In this document: positions 52,199 to 64,000 of the stretch, piece after piece
Layout: each line of letters opens with the position of its first letter
Position numbering within the stretch: position 1 is the stretch's first letter
Assembly (NCBI RefSeq): GCF_002443255.2
Contig: NW_019211455.1
Location: 4,136,597-4,200,596, forward strand
Reading direction: 5' to 3'
DNA length: 64,000 nt
Source: Varroa destructor
Lineage: Eukaryota; Arthropoda; Arachnida; Mesostigmata; Varroidae
Translations under genes and position numbers: made by a program
The notes under the pieces: model-generated
The model's input: the letters and a program-made list of their open reading frames with translations, nothing else
The model's database searches: none
Told to the model about the DNA's origin: nothing

Positions 52199-55100
52199 TC
52201 ACTCCCCAACGGCAATGATTTTTAGGAGAACTTTTGCACCTGCGGCGGGATTCGTTGTCTTTAGAGCTGCCCTGCAGGCGGTTACGCAGCGACCTTTGAA
52301 TTGCCCAACGCGAAGTCGAGCTGCTCGTTGCAATATCCGATGGAGTTCTTTCAGCTGAACTTGTAGCTGTTCATGGCTTTGATTGCGGATCTTGTGAGAT
52401 TGCACCAATTCCCGATTAAGTGGCTGCAATTCCATATACCATTGCCGCATTGCTTTGCTACAACCAAACAGGAAATTGAATGATTGTCATTTTATGTTTA
52501 TCTCTATTTATCTTTACATACATTTTGCTTGGTTTAGTATATAGCGTCAATACTGATAATTTTTAATTTTGACGGCTAATCCCGGTCTGATTTGTACGTT
52601 TCCGTCCATTTCCGCTCATAACTATGGTATGACTCAGGACTATGTTTCGGCCGCAGATAAATCACAGTATCTCTGATAGCTGATAATTCTATTTGAAAAT
52701 CGGAAAAAGCGGCATATTGGGTATGTCTGGCGAAGAACGTCGAAGACACCTAGTTCCAATAATTGATTTTACAAATATGCGAACTACGTCTGTAACTACT
52801 GCATTTAGTAGAGTTATCGATTTTGGCAGATGTCAGAATACGTCGGAATAATTTAGAAAGGAGTTATCTAGCTGGGAATTATAGCGGAAAGCACAATATG
52901 ATAGTTTACTTTTAGGAGGTTATAAACACAATGTGCAAATTTACATCTGTCACGCCTCAGGTGAGCTTTTAGGTTTCAAACTACCGCCCTTTATGTCTTA
53001 CGCCCTTTATATATCTTGAGACGAATTTTCGGATTACATTCGTGAGGTTACAGATACGCCTGATGATCTGCTTCTAATGGTGTAATAGTAAATGATGTTT
53101 GACTACGAAGCTTAAACACACGTAAGGTGGGTTCCGTTCGAGCGGGGTTCTAGGCACATTTCGTTGTGTGCTATGCTTACCGACAGTAACGAATATAAAA
53201 ATAGAATTAATCTGATGGTTTCTTTCAGCTATCGCAACCTAAAATTATCGTCTCGAGACTTCGGATTCTGCAAACCCGAACGAACGAGCCTGGCAGTTTT
53301 TCCCGGAAAATATTTTCATTGAAGCTGGAAATCACACTGTCACCTGGCCCGTACATACATGTTCCCTAATTAGCATGAACACGATTATCTTGCACATCGT
53401 TGAGAGCGTTTTACCCATTGAAGGCGTCTCCTAAAGGTTAAAAATCACTTTCACTGGCAGGCAGTCTTCATACGCACGGCGCCGACATATCATCTGTGAA
53501 TCTTGTTAACTACCTAATTTGATCGTTTTTAAAGCTTGTCTGTAGGCACTTCGAGAATTTCTTTTCCACGAGCATGCTCAATCTGGGAGACGCTTACCGC
53601 ACTCTGGATTGAGTGGAGTTACCATCTACATTCCGTATCCGTCCATTCCATCATACGGCCGGTTTCCAGCACGAAACGAATGTCTAACGCCAATACTGGA
53701 CGTAAAACTCGAAACATAGAGGACTGAATGGAGTTATAGCACGAATTCTAAATTTTGGCGATTAATTAATCTATATGCTGTTAAATAAAGTGTATTTACA
53801 TTTGTCAGATACAGCATAAAAACGACTACACAATAGCATTCCATATTAGTTTAAACAACTCTGGGAAAGCAGAAGCATTATATATTACGGAATGGCTTCT
53901 GGGAAAGCAGAAGCATTATATATTACGGAATGGCTTCTGGGAAAGCAGAAGCATTATATATTACGGAATGGCTTCTGGGAAAGCAGAAGCATTATATATT
54001 ACGGAATGGCTTCTGGGAAAGCAGAAGCATTATATATTACGGAATGGCTTCTGGGAAAGCAGAAGCATTATATATTACGGAATGGCTTCTGGGAAAGCAG
54101 AAGCATTATATATTACGGAATGGCTTCTGGGAAAGCAGAAGCATTATATATTACGGAATGGCTTCTGGGAAAGCAGAAGCATTATATATTACGGATGGCT
54201 TCTGGGAAAGCAGAAGCATTATATATTACGGAATGGCTTCTGGGAAAGCAGAAGCATTATATATTACGGAATGGCTTCTGGGAAAGCAGAAGCATTATAT
54301 ATTACGGAATGGCTTCTGGGAAAGCAGAAGCATTATATATTACGGAATGGCTAAGATGCTAACTGTTATGGCGAAATCGCATGGAGACATCGACAGATGT
54401 ACGATCCGTCACATTGCTTTCCGCATCTGATGATACATGTACGCAATAAGTGAAGAAACTGATTCATAAAACTTCGTAATGGTATGATCAAATCTATACA
54501 TGGCAATATAACAGGGTTACAAGACGGCGATGTGAGCTGTTTCGTCTCACGAACGAACGGTTTCGCATAGCTTCTAATTCGTTGCATTCTACACGTACTT
54601 TCAAAAACATGCTCTCGCAAATTGAAGCGTCCGTTAAGGAAAGCAGTAGGCAGTAAATCGCAACTTATTTGAAGTTCCCGATGAACAGGCGTGTCGTAGT
54701 ATGAAGCCTAACTACTGATTTTAGTGCCGTGCGATAGGGTCCGAGAATACGCTTAATAAGCGTAGTTTTGAGGCTGATTTGGCGGCTCAATGTCCATCTT
54801 CCATAGAGGTCCTCCTGTATAAAACTGCATGCTGTGGGTAGCCATTAGAGTTATTTTTATGTACAATATCCGCAGGGCGGTGATGACCGGAAGAAGATGG
54901 AGATTGCTATTGGCGACTATCGGTACCATAATCTCTCCGCACTTATTCGTGGCGTGCGACGGAATGTGGAACGAAAGAAGTAGCCCTAGGTTGAAGAAAC
55001 TGTTCACGTAAACGAGACTCGAAAACACATTTGGAAGGCAGTCAGCCGTTTTCTCTTTACTTCAGCCCCACGCTCTATTGAAACTACATGCAATCCAGCT

Positions 55101-58100
55101 AACGCTTGCTAAACTTGGAAACGGCTGCTCCCAAGGATAAGTACGTCGTCGGCGTACAAAAGTACCTTCATTTGGAAGCTTTGGATACTAGCTGTATTCT
55201 TCGGAGGCGTCTAGAACAATGAAGGGCCGAGGTTATATCTCGATACGAGCCTTATAGTTTGAAGGAAGGACGAGAGTTCTATCACTCCATCGTCTATCAT
55301 TATCCGGTTTTCCTAAAAGCTTGAGAATTTTTGTACAACCCTTTCGTCTGCTAGGAACATCAGATCAACGTTTTCCGGCGCAAAATCGAAGGCCGCTTGG
55401 AAGCCCATGAATACGGCGAAGGATAGCCGCGCCTGCCTAACCGATCAACTCATGATATCGGCCAGCAAAGCTTTATACGCTGTCATGATGAAAGCCGTAC
55501 CGCTAGTTCAGAATGACATCACCGATTTCCCAAAATCAACTTAGCATTCGCCATTACTAGGGAGTATAAGCAAAGAATGCTTATTTTGACAGGACTGTAG
55601 CTTTGAGATCGGCTCCAGGGGCCCTCTATTGGTCTAACGCTGTATTTCCTGAAGCTTCATAGTCTGACAAACCGCCACCGCATCGAGCACCAGCGTTAAA
55701 TGTTCCATGTTCACAAAAGTACTACAAAAAAAATATTATTTTCTCTCAAAAACAGACATTCAAACGTAATCTATCGCCAACAAAAGCTCTTTTTTCAGAG
55801 CTTTCTAGGATACAGAGGTAAAAATAAAAAAGGATTAACCGTCGGAGGTCTAAGCCAATCAACTAGGCTGATTAAACCGATCAGATTTAATCCTATGATA
55901 ACGTGCTCTTTGTGGTAATCGTAGATGACCATCTCTGATCCTTATCACACACTACATACAACGGTGGCATATATGCAAAAAAAATTGTATTTTGGTTAGG
56001 TTATCTTTATTAGATGCTGGCTCCTATAACTATTTAGGTTTTTCAGTAGAAAGAAGTCCTATCAAAATTGAACACATGTTACGGTATTTTCTGAGTTTGC
56101 AGAGCATTTGCGTAGCTTGAACCACGTTATAGGTCTTTCCACACAAGAAAAGGTTGGGAGTAAAAGTATTGCATATATTGTTTCTCCTCTATAGAAAACT
56201 TTTTCCATGCTTAAGTGGTATCTTATAGGGTCAAAACAGATCTTGGTGATATTTTGATAGTAGTTTCGCACAAATTACTAAATCTGAAAATGAGGTAACC
56301 TATTCGAATCCAGACCTAACGAAGCCTTACGTTGTCACCGATTTTGCAATTGGTCTCTCTTCCACAAATTGAACACAAACGTACGCTTCTATAAGCATAA
56401 CTACCAGTGTATTTGCAGTAAGTGAGAGGTAACTGCAATACGTCCTGTATAAACAACTGCTTCGTAATACACAGGATAGGCAGCTTTGCCCGTTGATTGG
56501 TCCTGCAGGCTAATTGGTATTTGCGCCGTAAACTGTTAGGGTTAAAATTCATTTGAATGACTACTATCGGTCACGTTGTTATAAATTTATATACACATCC
56601 TGTTGTTGAAGATGAACTATCAAAGATGAATAAGCACTTTTTCTTCATTTGCGGCTTTTCGCTGTAACAATCCTGCTTGCGCTGCCGTTAAGCACTTCTT
56701 TGGTTATAATCATTGTGGTTTACAAGTAAAGTCGAGATTCAGGCGCCCGTCGATTTTGCAAAAGCGATCCTTTCTCTGGGATACGCATTCATCGAGAACT
56801 GAACTGAGTCAGAGTTATGCTCCTTTTAGATAACGCTCATCGGAAACCTTTGTGCAGGATGATGCGTCGGCTATGCTTTCAACAACAAAGTAATACGTAC
56901 GAAGTATCTTCGGCGTAAAATTCTCAGAGTGTGGCCGTCAAACCGAGTACAACATATTAAACGAACTACCATTTCATTTGACACTTAACGTTCGAGGAAG
57001 GCGGCCATTCGTGTCTTTTCTAGCTATTTTTTGGCCAAATCTCACTCGCTATTTTTTTTTAAGAAATTTGATTGTTCTTATATTTATATTCTAGATCGTG
57101 ACATGTGTGCTAAGTTTGGTGATAAAGGAGAGACTGTACTTCACAGCCTCGCTGTTATCATATAAAATCGGACATTAAACAGCCGTAGAATTGTAGTTCT
57201 CGACGTTATGACAACTTACAAGTCTTTCATTAGGCGTGCGTCTTCTGCTCGAATGATAAGTGCTCTGATATGTGCCGAGTTGTCAGCCATCTGGGCTGAC
57301 ATGCTCATTTTCGCACTTTGAAACTCCTCTATCTTAGCCATCAGCTCGACAAGTTTGCCATTTTCCGTGGGAAAGTCTGCTGTGGACTGCAGCTCTTCGA
57401 TGCCCAGAAACGAGGTTAAAGACTGAATCATCTCACCGGCAATTTCCATTGACTCGGTACGAATTGTCATCTGCAAATGTTTCCATGACGTTTATCAAAT
57501 CCCATACAAATACGTTATAGTAAAGTATATCAAGTGTATATAATCCGTATCAAAAACAAGTTATTTTGGTCACGAGACATCGAGCTTAAAACAAATAGAC
57601 TCTAATTGGTATTTTTAATCAGAGTAAATTAGTTTTTAATTTATTTGTTCTAATTATAAAAGCTCGTAAAACAGCGCGGAATAGCCGAATAAGGTTTTAC
57701 AAATGATTTTGCCAGCAATTTTAGAAATATAATAATATTGCCCTTTTACGTACCGTAATTGCTATTAGTTACTTTATACTAAATACATTCAAATTCCTAG
57801 ATTCCAATATTATTCTTCTATTGATATCGACGTCCTTTCGCTTGTTGCCATGATCGAAACATCTAAGGTTTTCAGCAGAGTCTTATAGGTTAGCCATTAA
57901 ATGGATTATTAAAATCAAAAAACGTCTAGACATTCCTCAAGTTCTGTAATGATCCAAACATCTATTTAACAAGTTTATTCTCAGACAGACCGGGCAGTGC
58001 CTAAAAAGGAACGAAAATATTAGACGGCGAGTAAGTCATCGAACACGACAACAGACTACCTGTCCTGAAAAGTCCATGTCGAACGTGACGAGTTTCGAGT

Positions 58101-61100
58101 CTCTGAGGCTGAGAAAGGTGAGATGCAGTTGCTCTTTCGCAGTTATCTCCTGCTCAAGAAGGAAGCTTTGATTCACCCATTGAGCCACGCGATGCGGTCT
58201 GTCATTGAGTTGGAAACGTACCGTACCCTCGTTATCCGACGAAGGTGATTCTGAGCATAGAGTATACATTGCAAAGCGTGGTAGTGCACGAGATACCTCA
58301 AAAACATGCAGCTGATGCCTGCTCCAGAAAATACATCAAATTTCGTACCGGTTTTACTTTTTGCCTTTGTTATATAATACATTTAACATTAGCGCGTTCA
58401 AAATTATATTCGTTTCAACTCTTCTTAGACTGAGCACATTTTCATATTCAAAGTGAGCAGCAAGGGCCCTTTGCGAGAGTGATCCTTGACAAGGTTGAAA
58501 ATAAAAATTCCCTATTGCTATCTTGCTTAGGCTAATATTCGTCTCCGTCCGGTATCGCCGATAGGCATTCCATCGGACGTTTGACTCTCAGTACGAAACG
58601 AAGCGTGCATATCTGTCTATGCCAGCTTCGAATCCAGACCACAACGTGTCTCTAGGGTTAGCCGGCAAATACGGTAACATTCCAGTAAGCATGCAGCAAG
58701 GCTAAACGTAAATACGCACGAATTTTTATAGCCAACGAAGGCTTTAATATGGAGATCCACTTCCACATCCCTAGGCGGGGTTAAAGGAACAACGGCCTGA
58801 TTCGTTGCTGCATCATCGTTATGTCTGCAAACGGAACATTCAATGAAATTCAGATAAGGACAACCTAAGGACATCATGCCGTCTCCCCCTCGTTGCATTC
58901 AATCTTGTGTGTTCTGCTAAACAGGATCATTTATCGTGAATCACTTACATAACAAGGCTTTCATTCTGGAAAATGCCTTCAGCGAAAACAATGACTGCCT
59001 GTATAATCGTGTCATTGTTGGTTTCTAGTAGAATTTCAACGTGCGGCTGTAACCCATCTCCGCCCATGTTTATTGCCAAACCAGTCTTCAGACGTGTATT
59101 CGCCTGTATTTAATACATTGAAAGCGGAAAGCAATTATCGTTAATGAACAGCTTTTCAATAGCGTGTCCAGGCAAATTGTCTGAGATAATTTCTCACCTC
59201 TAATGAATAAACCGATGATTCCTCGCAAAAATATTTCGATTCCAAATGTCGTATACCCACTTACAGCTATACAAGCAATATCCTGATTGGCCAGTGCCTG
59301 GGCTTGTTGAGGGCCGCCCATTTCACTAAGCTTCTTCGCCTGTTCGTAGTTGGCGAGTTCAAGTAACAGAGACTGTTTCTTCTGATTCAATTCGCGCAAC
59401 GTCTCCTGCTCATAATTAGCGTCCATTAGTTGTTGGCGATACTCTGCCGTAGTGACGGTGTAACCACGTACTTCATAGGGTTCAAATTCGAAACAGAACA
59501 TAAGAATTACAGCAAGTCGGGTGGTCAATGCTTAACGCCTGTTAGTTAGATGTTTTTCAAAAATGCTCCACAAAATTTCAACATATTGTCGGCAGAGTTA
59601 TTGTATAGTAAAAAGGAATTTTCCGTAAAACATTTCAAGGCGATTTCTGGTATTACTTCTGCTCTGCTAACCGCATTCATACATGACATTGTAAAATGAT
59701 CGAAAGTTCTATATGGAGATGAACACATAATTATGCGGTATACCTTCTCCATCTACGGAGCACACGATAAGCTGATCCGTTCCGTCAAGACAATAGTCTG
59801 CGACAACGATTCCAGCAATCGAATGGCCAAATGAATCTTTGTAAAGCACCTCGCCTGTTCGAACACTACGCGCGTCCACCTTGCCATTCGACCAGCCCGT
59901 GATGAGTTCGGGTTTCCCGTCTCCGTCAATATCAAAAGCCGCGATACACATCGGTTGGTTCTTCGACTGAGTGCCGCCAATTGATAAGATGAAGTTAAGG
60001 CGAACTTTGCTCAATTAGTTTGTTTCTTCTTCCACGTATACATAACGTGAGGACGAGGGTTTGAAAAAAATCTGTGCAATGATGCCCTACCGCTTGGTTT
60101 TCTAATTCAATGTACATTAATTGCATGTACAGCTTTGTCATATATCAAACGTGTAGTATGATCTCGAACATTCGCTTGTGAATGGGAATCTTGTTGCTTG
60201 TATGACGCATTAGGCTTCTTAAACATCTGCCTTATCAATATATAAACATCCCTAAGTGTGTGTATATGAATACCACCTGTGAAGTGTCGACCACAATACA
60301 GCCAGTGATTCCAAGTTCAGTCTCTCACAACTGATACGTTACCTTAATGCGCCAAAGTCGAGCCCCACTACTTTGGTAAACGCCAATCGTTCCGTTGGCA
60401 AGGGCATAGGCGAACATTTCCGCTGAAAGAGCACACAGGCCTACAACCGCTTCAGTTTCCGTCATCTCGATGGCAATGACGTCTTCACGAAACACGCGAA
60501 TATCGAAATCTTCAGAACCGACCAGCAGCTAAACAATAACAACGATAAATCAATCAGGTGCAACTTCTAAAAAGAAATTAGCTTTCAGTCGAACTTTAAC
60601 CATGGCGTGAGTGTAAATCTAAGCACACAGTATTTTTGGGTAAGAGACGTGCACCATCTGTGAAATACTACGTCAGGCATAATTGTTACAAGATGATCGC
60701 TAATTACAGCCCAAAGGTTAATTCATGCATACTTATTAAAGAATAAATAGCTAATTTATCTAAAAATGTTTAAAAATCAAAGTTTATCGAACGCTATTAT
60801 TTAAAAACAACAAACATCAAGTTAGGTATGATAACGTAGTTTAGCACTTTCTTTAATTATTATTTAATTTATAACTATTATAAATATTAAGATTTTGATT
60901 CCCTGACAATGTAACTAATTCTAAAATTGAATTCTGAACTAAAGATTGAATATATGTATCACTTTTTTTTAAAAACCCCTGTTCTCAATAGTGTAAAAGT
61001 GGACATTTCCTTTTATAGTTAATTACACTTTTTTAATTAAGAATCTATCTCACACTCATCAAAGCATACCTCATTCAGGCCATCCCCGTTGAAGTCAATG

Positions 61101-63313
61101 AGTGACATCGAAGTTACGTTATCCCCAGTCACCTGTTTCGTCGAATATGAAAAAGGAGCACATTTAATACGTCTATAAATTACAACTTCTAGCACTAAAC
61201 GCTCTCCCAGTAATTGCCGTTTAAAGTGCGGGAGCCTATCTTTTAATAATAATTAAATTAAGACCACATGAATGTAGTAAACCAAACGATGCCGTAAAAG
61301 GCTAAGCATCACCGCTGTTAATTAGCTAGTACATTACATGACATTATCTGGCACCTTATGCGTGCTAACAAGAAACGTAAATCGAATTTCGCCGAACTCA
61401 AATCACTCACCGTCCAGAAAGCATCATTACCCTCGTAGTCGAAACCATGAATCGAACAGTTGCCCCCAACGAGTGCCAGTGGAGACGTTATTGTGCCCAG
61501 GTGCCCAACGCATAAACAGTTTGCTCCATCAGCAAGCTGCCCGATTTCGTCACCAACATCGGAAAAATCAGGTAAATATAGGTCAAAACAAAGCAATCAA
61601 TCTCTAGTGTGCACTGGCAGACTTATGTATTTCAGGGTACGACTTTCGGACAATATCTTATGGTTTGCTAAAGTAATGGCTACTAGTAAATAACATCTAA
61701 CACACGTCTGAAGTTAAAACAAAGGCAAAAAAAAAATAAATATTTTTTTCAGACAGAAGCCACTTACTCTGATTCTGATTTTGATTCACTGATAATGTAA
61801 CTAATTCTAAAATTGGATTCTAAACCAAACATTGAATATATGTGTCAGTTTCTTTAAAAACCCATATTCTCAATAGTGTAAAAGTGGACATTTCCTTTTA
61901 TAGTTAAAAATGTACTACTTTTTCGTCATTTATGCTTCAGTTGTAAACTCGTGAATTTTCATTCTTTTTCCTTATCGGTCTCTCATGAAGATTTTTTAGT
62001 TCCTTCAAATACCTTTTAAGCATAGATATACCAGCTCGCCCTTCAAAAAAAACTTCATATTAAGCGAAGTCGATCGCTACAGGACTAACCTCTTTGTAGA
62101 ACAGATCACTATTGTTTTCAACATCATAAGCAAGCACTGCATTTGGCGTCCCGATTACGAGCACCTCCTCCGCGGCTCCTGGACGTAGAGTCCCAGTCGC
62201 CAGGGTAGCCACCTTTTGGTTGAAGTTAAGCAGAGCAACGTCCGCTGCTGCTGCTGTGGGGTCTACTAGCCAGCGATCCCCCTCACGCTTCGCTTTCGTG
62301 TGCGGATTGTGAACAAATATCTTGCAATCGTGAACGGAAGGCACAAAAGAAAACAATGAATACTTTTCGCCATTTCTCTCATATGCACTATTCCTTCTCC
62401 ATCTGCTAAGCCTGGATTTGTTCTGCAAATACGGATTGAAGCTTGTTCAAAGGCATTCGGTGCTGCAGTCCCATCGTCTTGTACGAAACTATTGAAACCA
62501 TGGGTATGAAAATAGTCTCTATGAAATAACCGTTGCATGTTCAAAAAAAGCCCGTCCTAAAAGCTTCATTTGGACAGAAGTGGTAATCGCATAAAGGTGC
62601 GCTTTTTTCATAAATATAATAGAAGAAATCGGAAATCAATATCAAGCACTAAAATTATGGAAATAAATTATAATTCATACAAACACGTGTCTTAACTCAG
62701 TGTTTTTACGCATTTAAGAAACACCCAGAACAGAATATCTATATACATATTCTGCTGATACATACTTTTCGCGATATCTCTTTCAGATTCAAGTGATATA
62801 TTGAAGAGCGCTTATAAATCCATAATGTACTGGAGCCTCTGCCCGCACATGACCCCATCGAACGTTAAGCTTCTAAGCTTGATTTTAGCGACTAAAGTAA
62901 ATTTTAAATACAGCTCATCTCTCTAGGCGACCATTCCAAATTAAACCAAAATCTATCGTTGCAAACGGTTAACTTCAACATAAAATATTATCTTCCGATC
63001 CAGTACTGAGGAAAATGACGTCTGAAAATGATTAGAGAATGCATGTAAGGAATGACAAACAAATTCGCTTTCAGAGATTCTACAATGAATCTCTGAATAG
63101 TTCGGCTTCTTTTCAGCTATATAGCTAACTACTATTGCGTAGCCTAAGAAAGCATATAAACCTGTTCCGTTACGTACTCACCTTGTCAGCAGATGTCGCA
63201 GCTACAATGCAAGGATGAGTCCCATCAAAACGTCCAATGGCGACTCTTCTTGGAAGAATTTTGTGAGCAAGATTGAATGTGAATACAGCGTTCATCGGGG
63301 TAGCGTGAGACAT
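52199..63313 (-). CDS. BBS2: BBS2, BBSome subunit (complete, 12 exons)
   Basis: BBS2 is a core subunit of the BBSome, the coat-like complex that moves membrane proteins through cilia. Exons in transcript order: 63,313–63,182; 62,320–62,090; 61,536–61,411; 61,132–61,070; 60,528–60,343; 59,966–59,744; 59,470–59,265; 59,103–58,949; 58,824–58,720; 58,318–58,060; 57,470–57,220; 52,457–52,199. All introns are GT–AG, phases agree, and the 2,196-nt CDS gives 731 residues (human 721). Hallmarks are [23 protein letters not shown] [35 protein letters not shown] and AGRLRVG-like AARLRVGQ. Domains: N-terminal β-propeller (about 1–325), coiled coil (about 330–380), GAE-type β-sandwich (about 390–530), platform and C-terminal helices. 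The exon 9/10 junction was chosen because it aligns without a gap; a phase-0 alternative (donor after 58,717) exists. The start could be Met1 or Met7, the latter aligning with human Met1. Confidence 0.95.
53861..54352. repeat. 38-bp minisatellite, 13 copies
   Basis: Thirteen head-to-tail copies begin at 53,861 and repeat every 38 bp; one copy is 37 bp (a single A missing in GGAATGG near 54,195). The copies are otherwise identical as far as I can read, which implies recent expansion or homogenisation. Each unit contains the inverted repeat GCTTCTG–GGAAAG–CAGAAGC (7-bp stem, 6-nt loop), extendable by AAT/ATT with one bulged G, and a TATATAT core. Because 38 is not a multiple of 3 and the unit lacks + strand stops, all three + frames stay open through the array; these open frames are not genes. 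Confidence 0.97.
54760..55660 (-). pseudogene. Decayed non-LTR-type reverse transcriptase
   Basis: On the – strand, degraded RT motifs occur in order. [20 protein letters not shown] (near 55,415–55,355) resembles the catalytic region A with its D/F…AFD pattern. [14 protein letters not shown] (near 55,165–55,125) contains the YADD catalytic box, followed after a stop by [18 protein letters not shown]. After a frameshift, [13 protein letters not shown] recalls the 'FKYLG' thumb motif, and [10 protein letters not shown] recalls the terminal 'YG.E.W'. Several stops and frameshifts show it is dead. Lying antisense to window coordinates, it is in the same orientation as BBS2. The clade (for example Jockey, CR1, R1) cannot be decided by eye. 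Confidence 0.8.
60891..61022. repeat. Duplicated intronic block, copy A (BBS2 intron 4)
   Basis: This 132-bp block matches 61,777–61,907 in direct orientation at roughly 88–90% identity by eye. The last 40 bp or so (CTCAATAGTGTAAAAGTGGA onward to TATAGTTAA) are identical in the two copies. It contains no coding signal and I do not recognise the family. Confidence 0.9.
61777..61907. repeat. Duplicated intronic block, copy B (BBS2 intron 2)
   Basis: This is the partner of 60,891–61,022. The two copies bracket BBS2 exons 3 and 4, about 885 bp apart start to start. Sequence outside the block differs between the two places, so the exons themselves were not duplicated. Confidence 0.9.
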
Positions 63314-63321
63314 CGTCGCAT
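63292..63321 (-). other. Short upstream open frame overlapping the BBS2 start
   Basis: An ATG 8 bases before BBS2 Met1, in another frame, opens a nine-codon frame (peptide MRRCLTLPR). Its TGA stop overlaps the codon of BBS2 Met7 as ATGA. Both this ATG and Met1 have A at –3. If the transcript starts upstream of it, initiation at Met1 would compete with it, and reinitiation at Met7 is possible. Confidence 0.6.
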
Positions 63322-64000
63322 TATTCTGTTGTCGAGAATTTATTCAAGGAGAACTTATCAATTACCATTAGAATAGTGTATCACAACGTTCTGTTCTTCA
63401 GACAATGAACATCATAGCTTCATGTTACAGAGTTCTCTGTAACAGATCTTCAGTTTTATCTAACGAGACTGTCGGAGAGTTTAACACGTGCTTTATGTAA
63501 GCACACACATTACGACTGTATTGAGCGCTGGGAATGATTCAAGTCCGTCTGTGTAATGAACACTGTATGTGCGACTATAGCGCCCCTTGTGATCACTTGC
63601 TGTTGCCATGACAACAAAATGCTAACTCATCCAAAGTTATGCAGGATTTGTTGGAAAAGCTACTGTAAAGACTTGTACCTGTGGGCCCTCACGCGATGTG
63701 GTACAATTGAGTACGATACCCCTCTGTGAAATGGGAAAGGACACTGATCAAAGTTTACTGCACCATTTACTACCCGAAGTGAAGAACACGTAACACGATG
63801 GACCAGTCTTTATATGGCCATCAGTATCCTATTGCTGTAAAGTGCTGGTACTTTCAAGCAAATTATATTTTCACTGAATTCAGCTATTTAAAATCCGAAA
63901 TTATGAAGCAGAAAAGACGGCTATGATAGTATTTAATCGTGCTAATTCTTTGAAATAATTTAAAAAGGCCTTCTGTTTAGATAACCATGAATCTCTGCTT
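63314..64000 (-). other. Upstream region of BBS2
   Basis: This is the presumed promoter and 5' flank of BBS2. Apart from the X-box at 63,602–63,615 and the short upstream frame, I see no TATA box I would trust and no other gene. Confidence 0.5.
63602..63615 (-). promoter_or_regulatory. RFX-type X-box in the BBS2 promoter
   Basis: GTTGCCATGACAAC fits the nematode/fly ciliary X-box consensus RTHNYYWTRRNRAC at every position, and so does its reverse complement. It lies about 290 bp upstream of the BBS2 ATG. In worms and flies, DAF-19/RFX factors drive BBS and intraflagellar-transport genes through such sites close to the start. The site and its position are seen directly; binding is inferred. 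Confidence 0.75.

Larger units (their letters stand above)
52458..57219 (-). other. BBS2 intron 11, 4.8 kb, containing repeats and a retroelement relic
   Basis: This is by far the longest BBS2 intron; the other ten range from about 120 to 860 bp. It separates the exon ending in ARLMKD from the last exon, with a phase-2 junction (TT|C). It contains the 38-bp minisatellite and the reverse transcriptase relic, both described separately. The rest (52.5–53.8 kb and 55.7–57.2 kb) shows no recognisable feature. Confidence 0.9.

Overview
This is nuclear DNA from an animal. Genes are split by GT–AG introns, microsatellites are frequent, decayed transposons are present, and one run of exactly 100 Ns marks an assembly gap. 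Gene content (a SoxF factor and the cilium gene BBS2) and intron layout suggest an arthropod. A chelicerate such as a parasitiform mite is my guess, but the sequence alone does not establish it.

Layout. Positions 1–35,434 hold no gene I can support. They carry many trinucleotide, tetranucleotide and TA/GT microsatellites and, at 30.5–31.3 kb, a decayed mariner transposase. The last two coding exons of a SoxF-group transcription factor lie on the + strand at 35,435–36,749. The first half of its HMG box was not found upstream, so its 5' exon(s) probably lie outside the window and the first 35 kb may be a giant intron. From 36.8 to 45.4 kb there is non-coding DNA, the gap and a weak gypsy-like trace. 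A single-exon gene on the + strand (45,618–46,469) encodes a 283-residue membrane-anchored protein whose C-terminal half resembles a JmjC/cupin-8 fold without its metal-binding histidines. From 46.5 to 52.2 kb is AT-rich and apparently intergenic.

The right end is a complete BBS2 gene on the – strand (63,313 down to 52,199), reconstructed as 12 exons encoding 731 residues. All exon phases agree and the product aligns along its whole length with vertebrate BBS2. Its 4.8-kb intron 11 holds a 13-copy, 38-bp minisatellite and a decayed non-LTR reverse transcriptase. A near-palindromic RFX X-box lies about 290 bp upstream of the start codon, which fits control as a ciliary gene.

The three genes do not form an operon and have no evident shared pathway. 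The points most worth following are the degenerate JmjC-like membrane protein, the BBS2 X-box and ambiguous start, a duplicated block flanking BBS2 exons 3–4, the hairpin-bearing minisatellite, and a perfect 17-bp inverted repeat at 32.3 kb.
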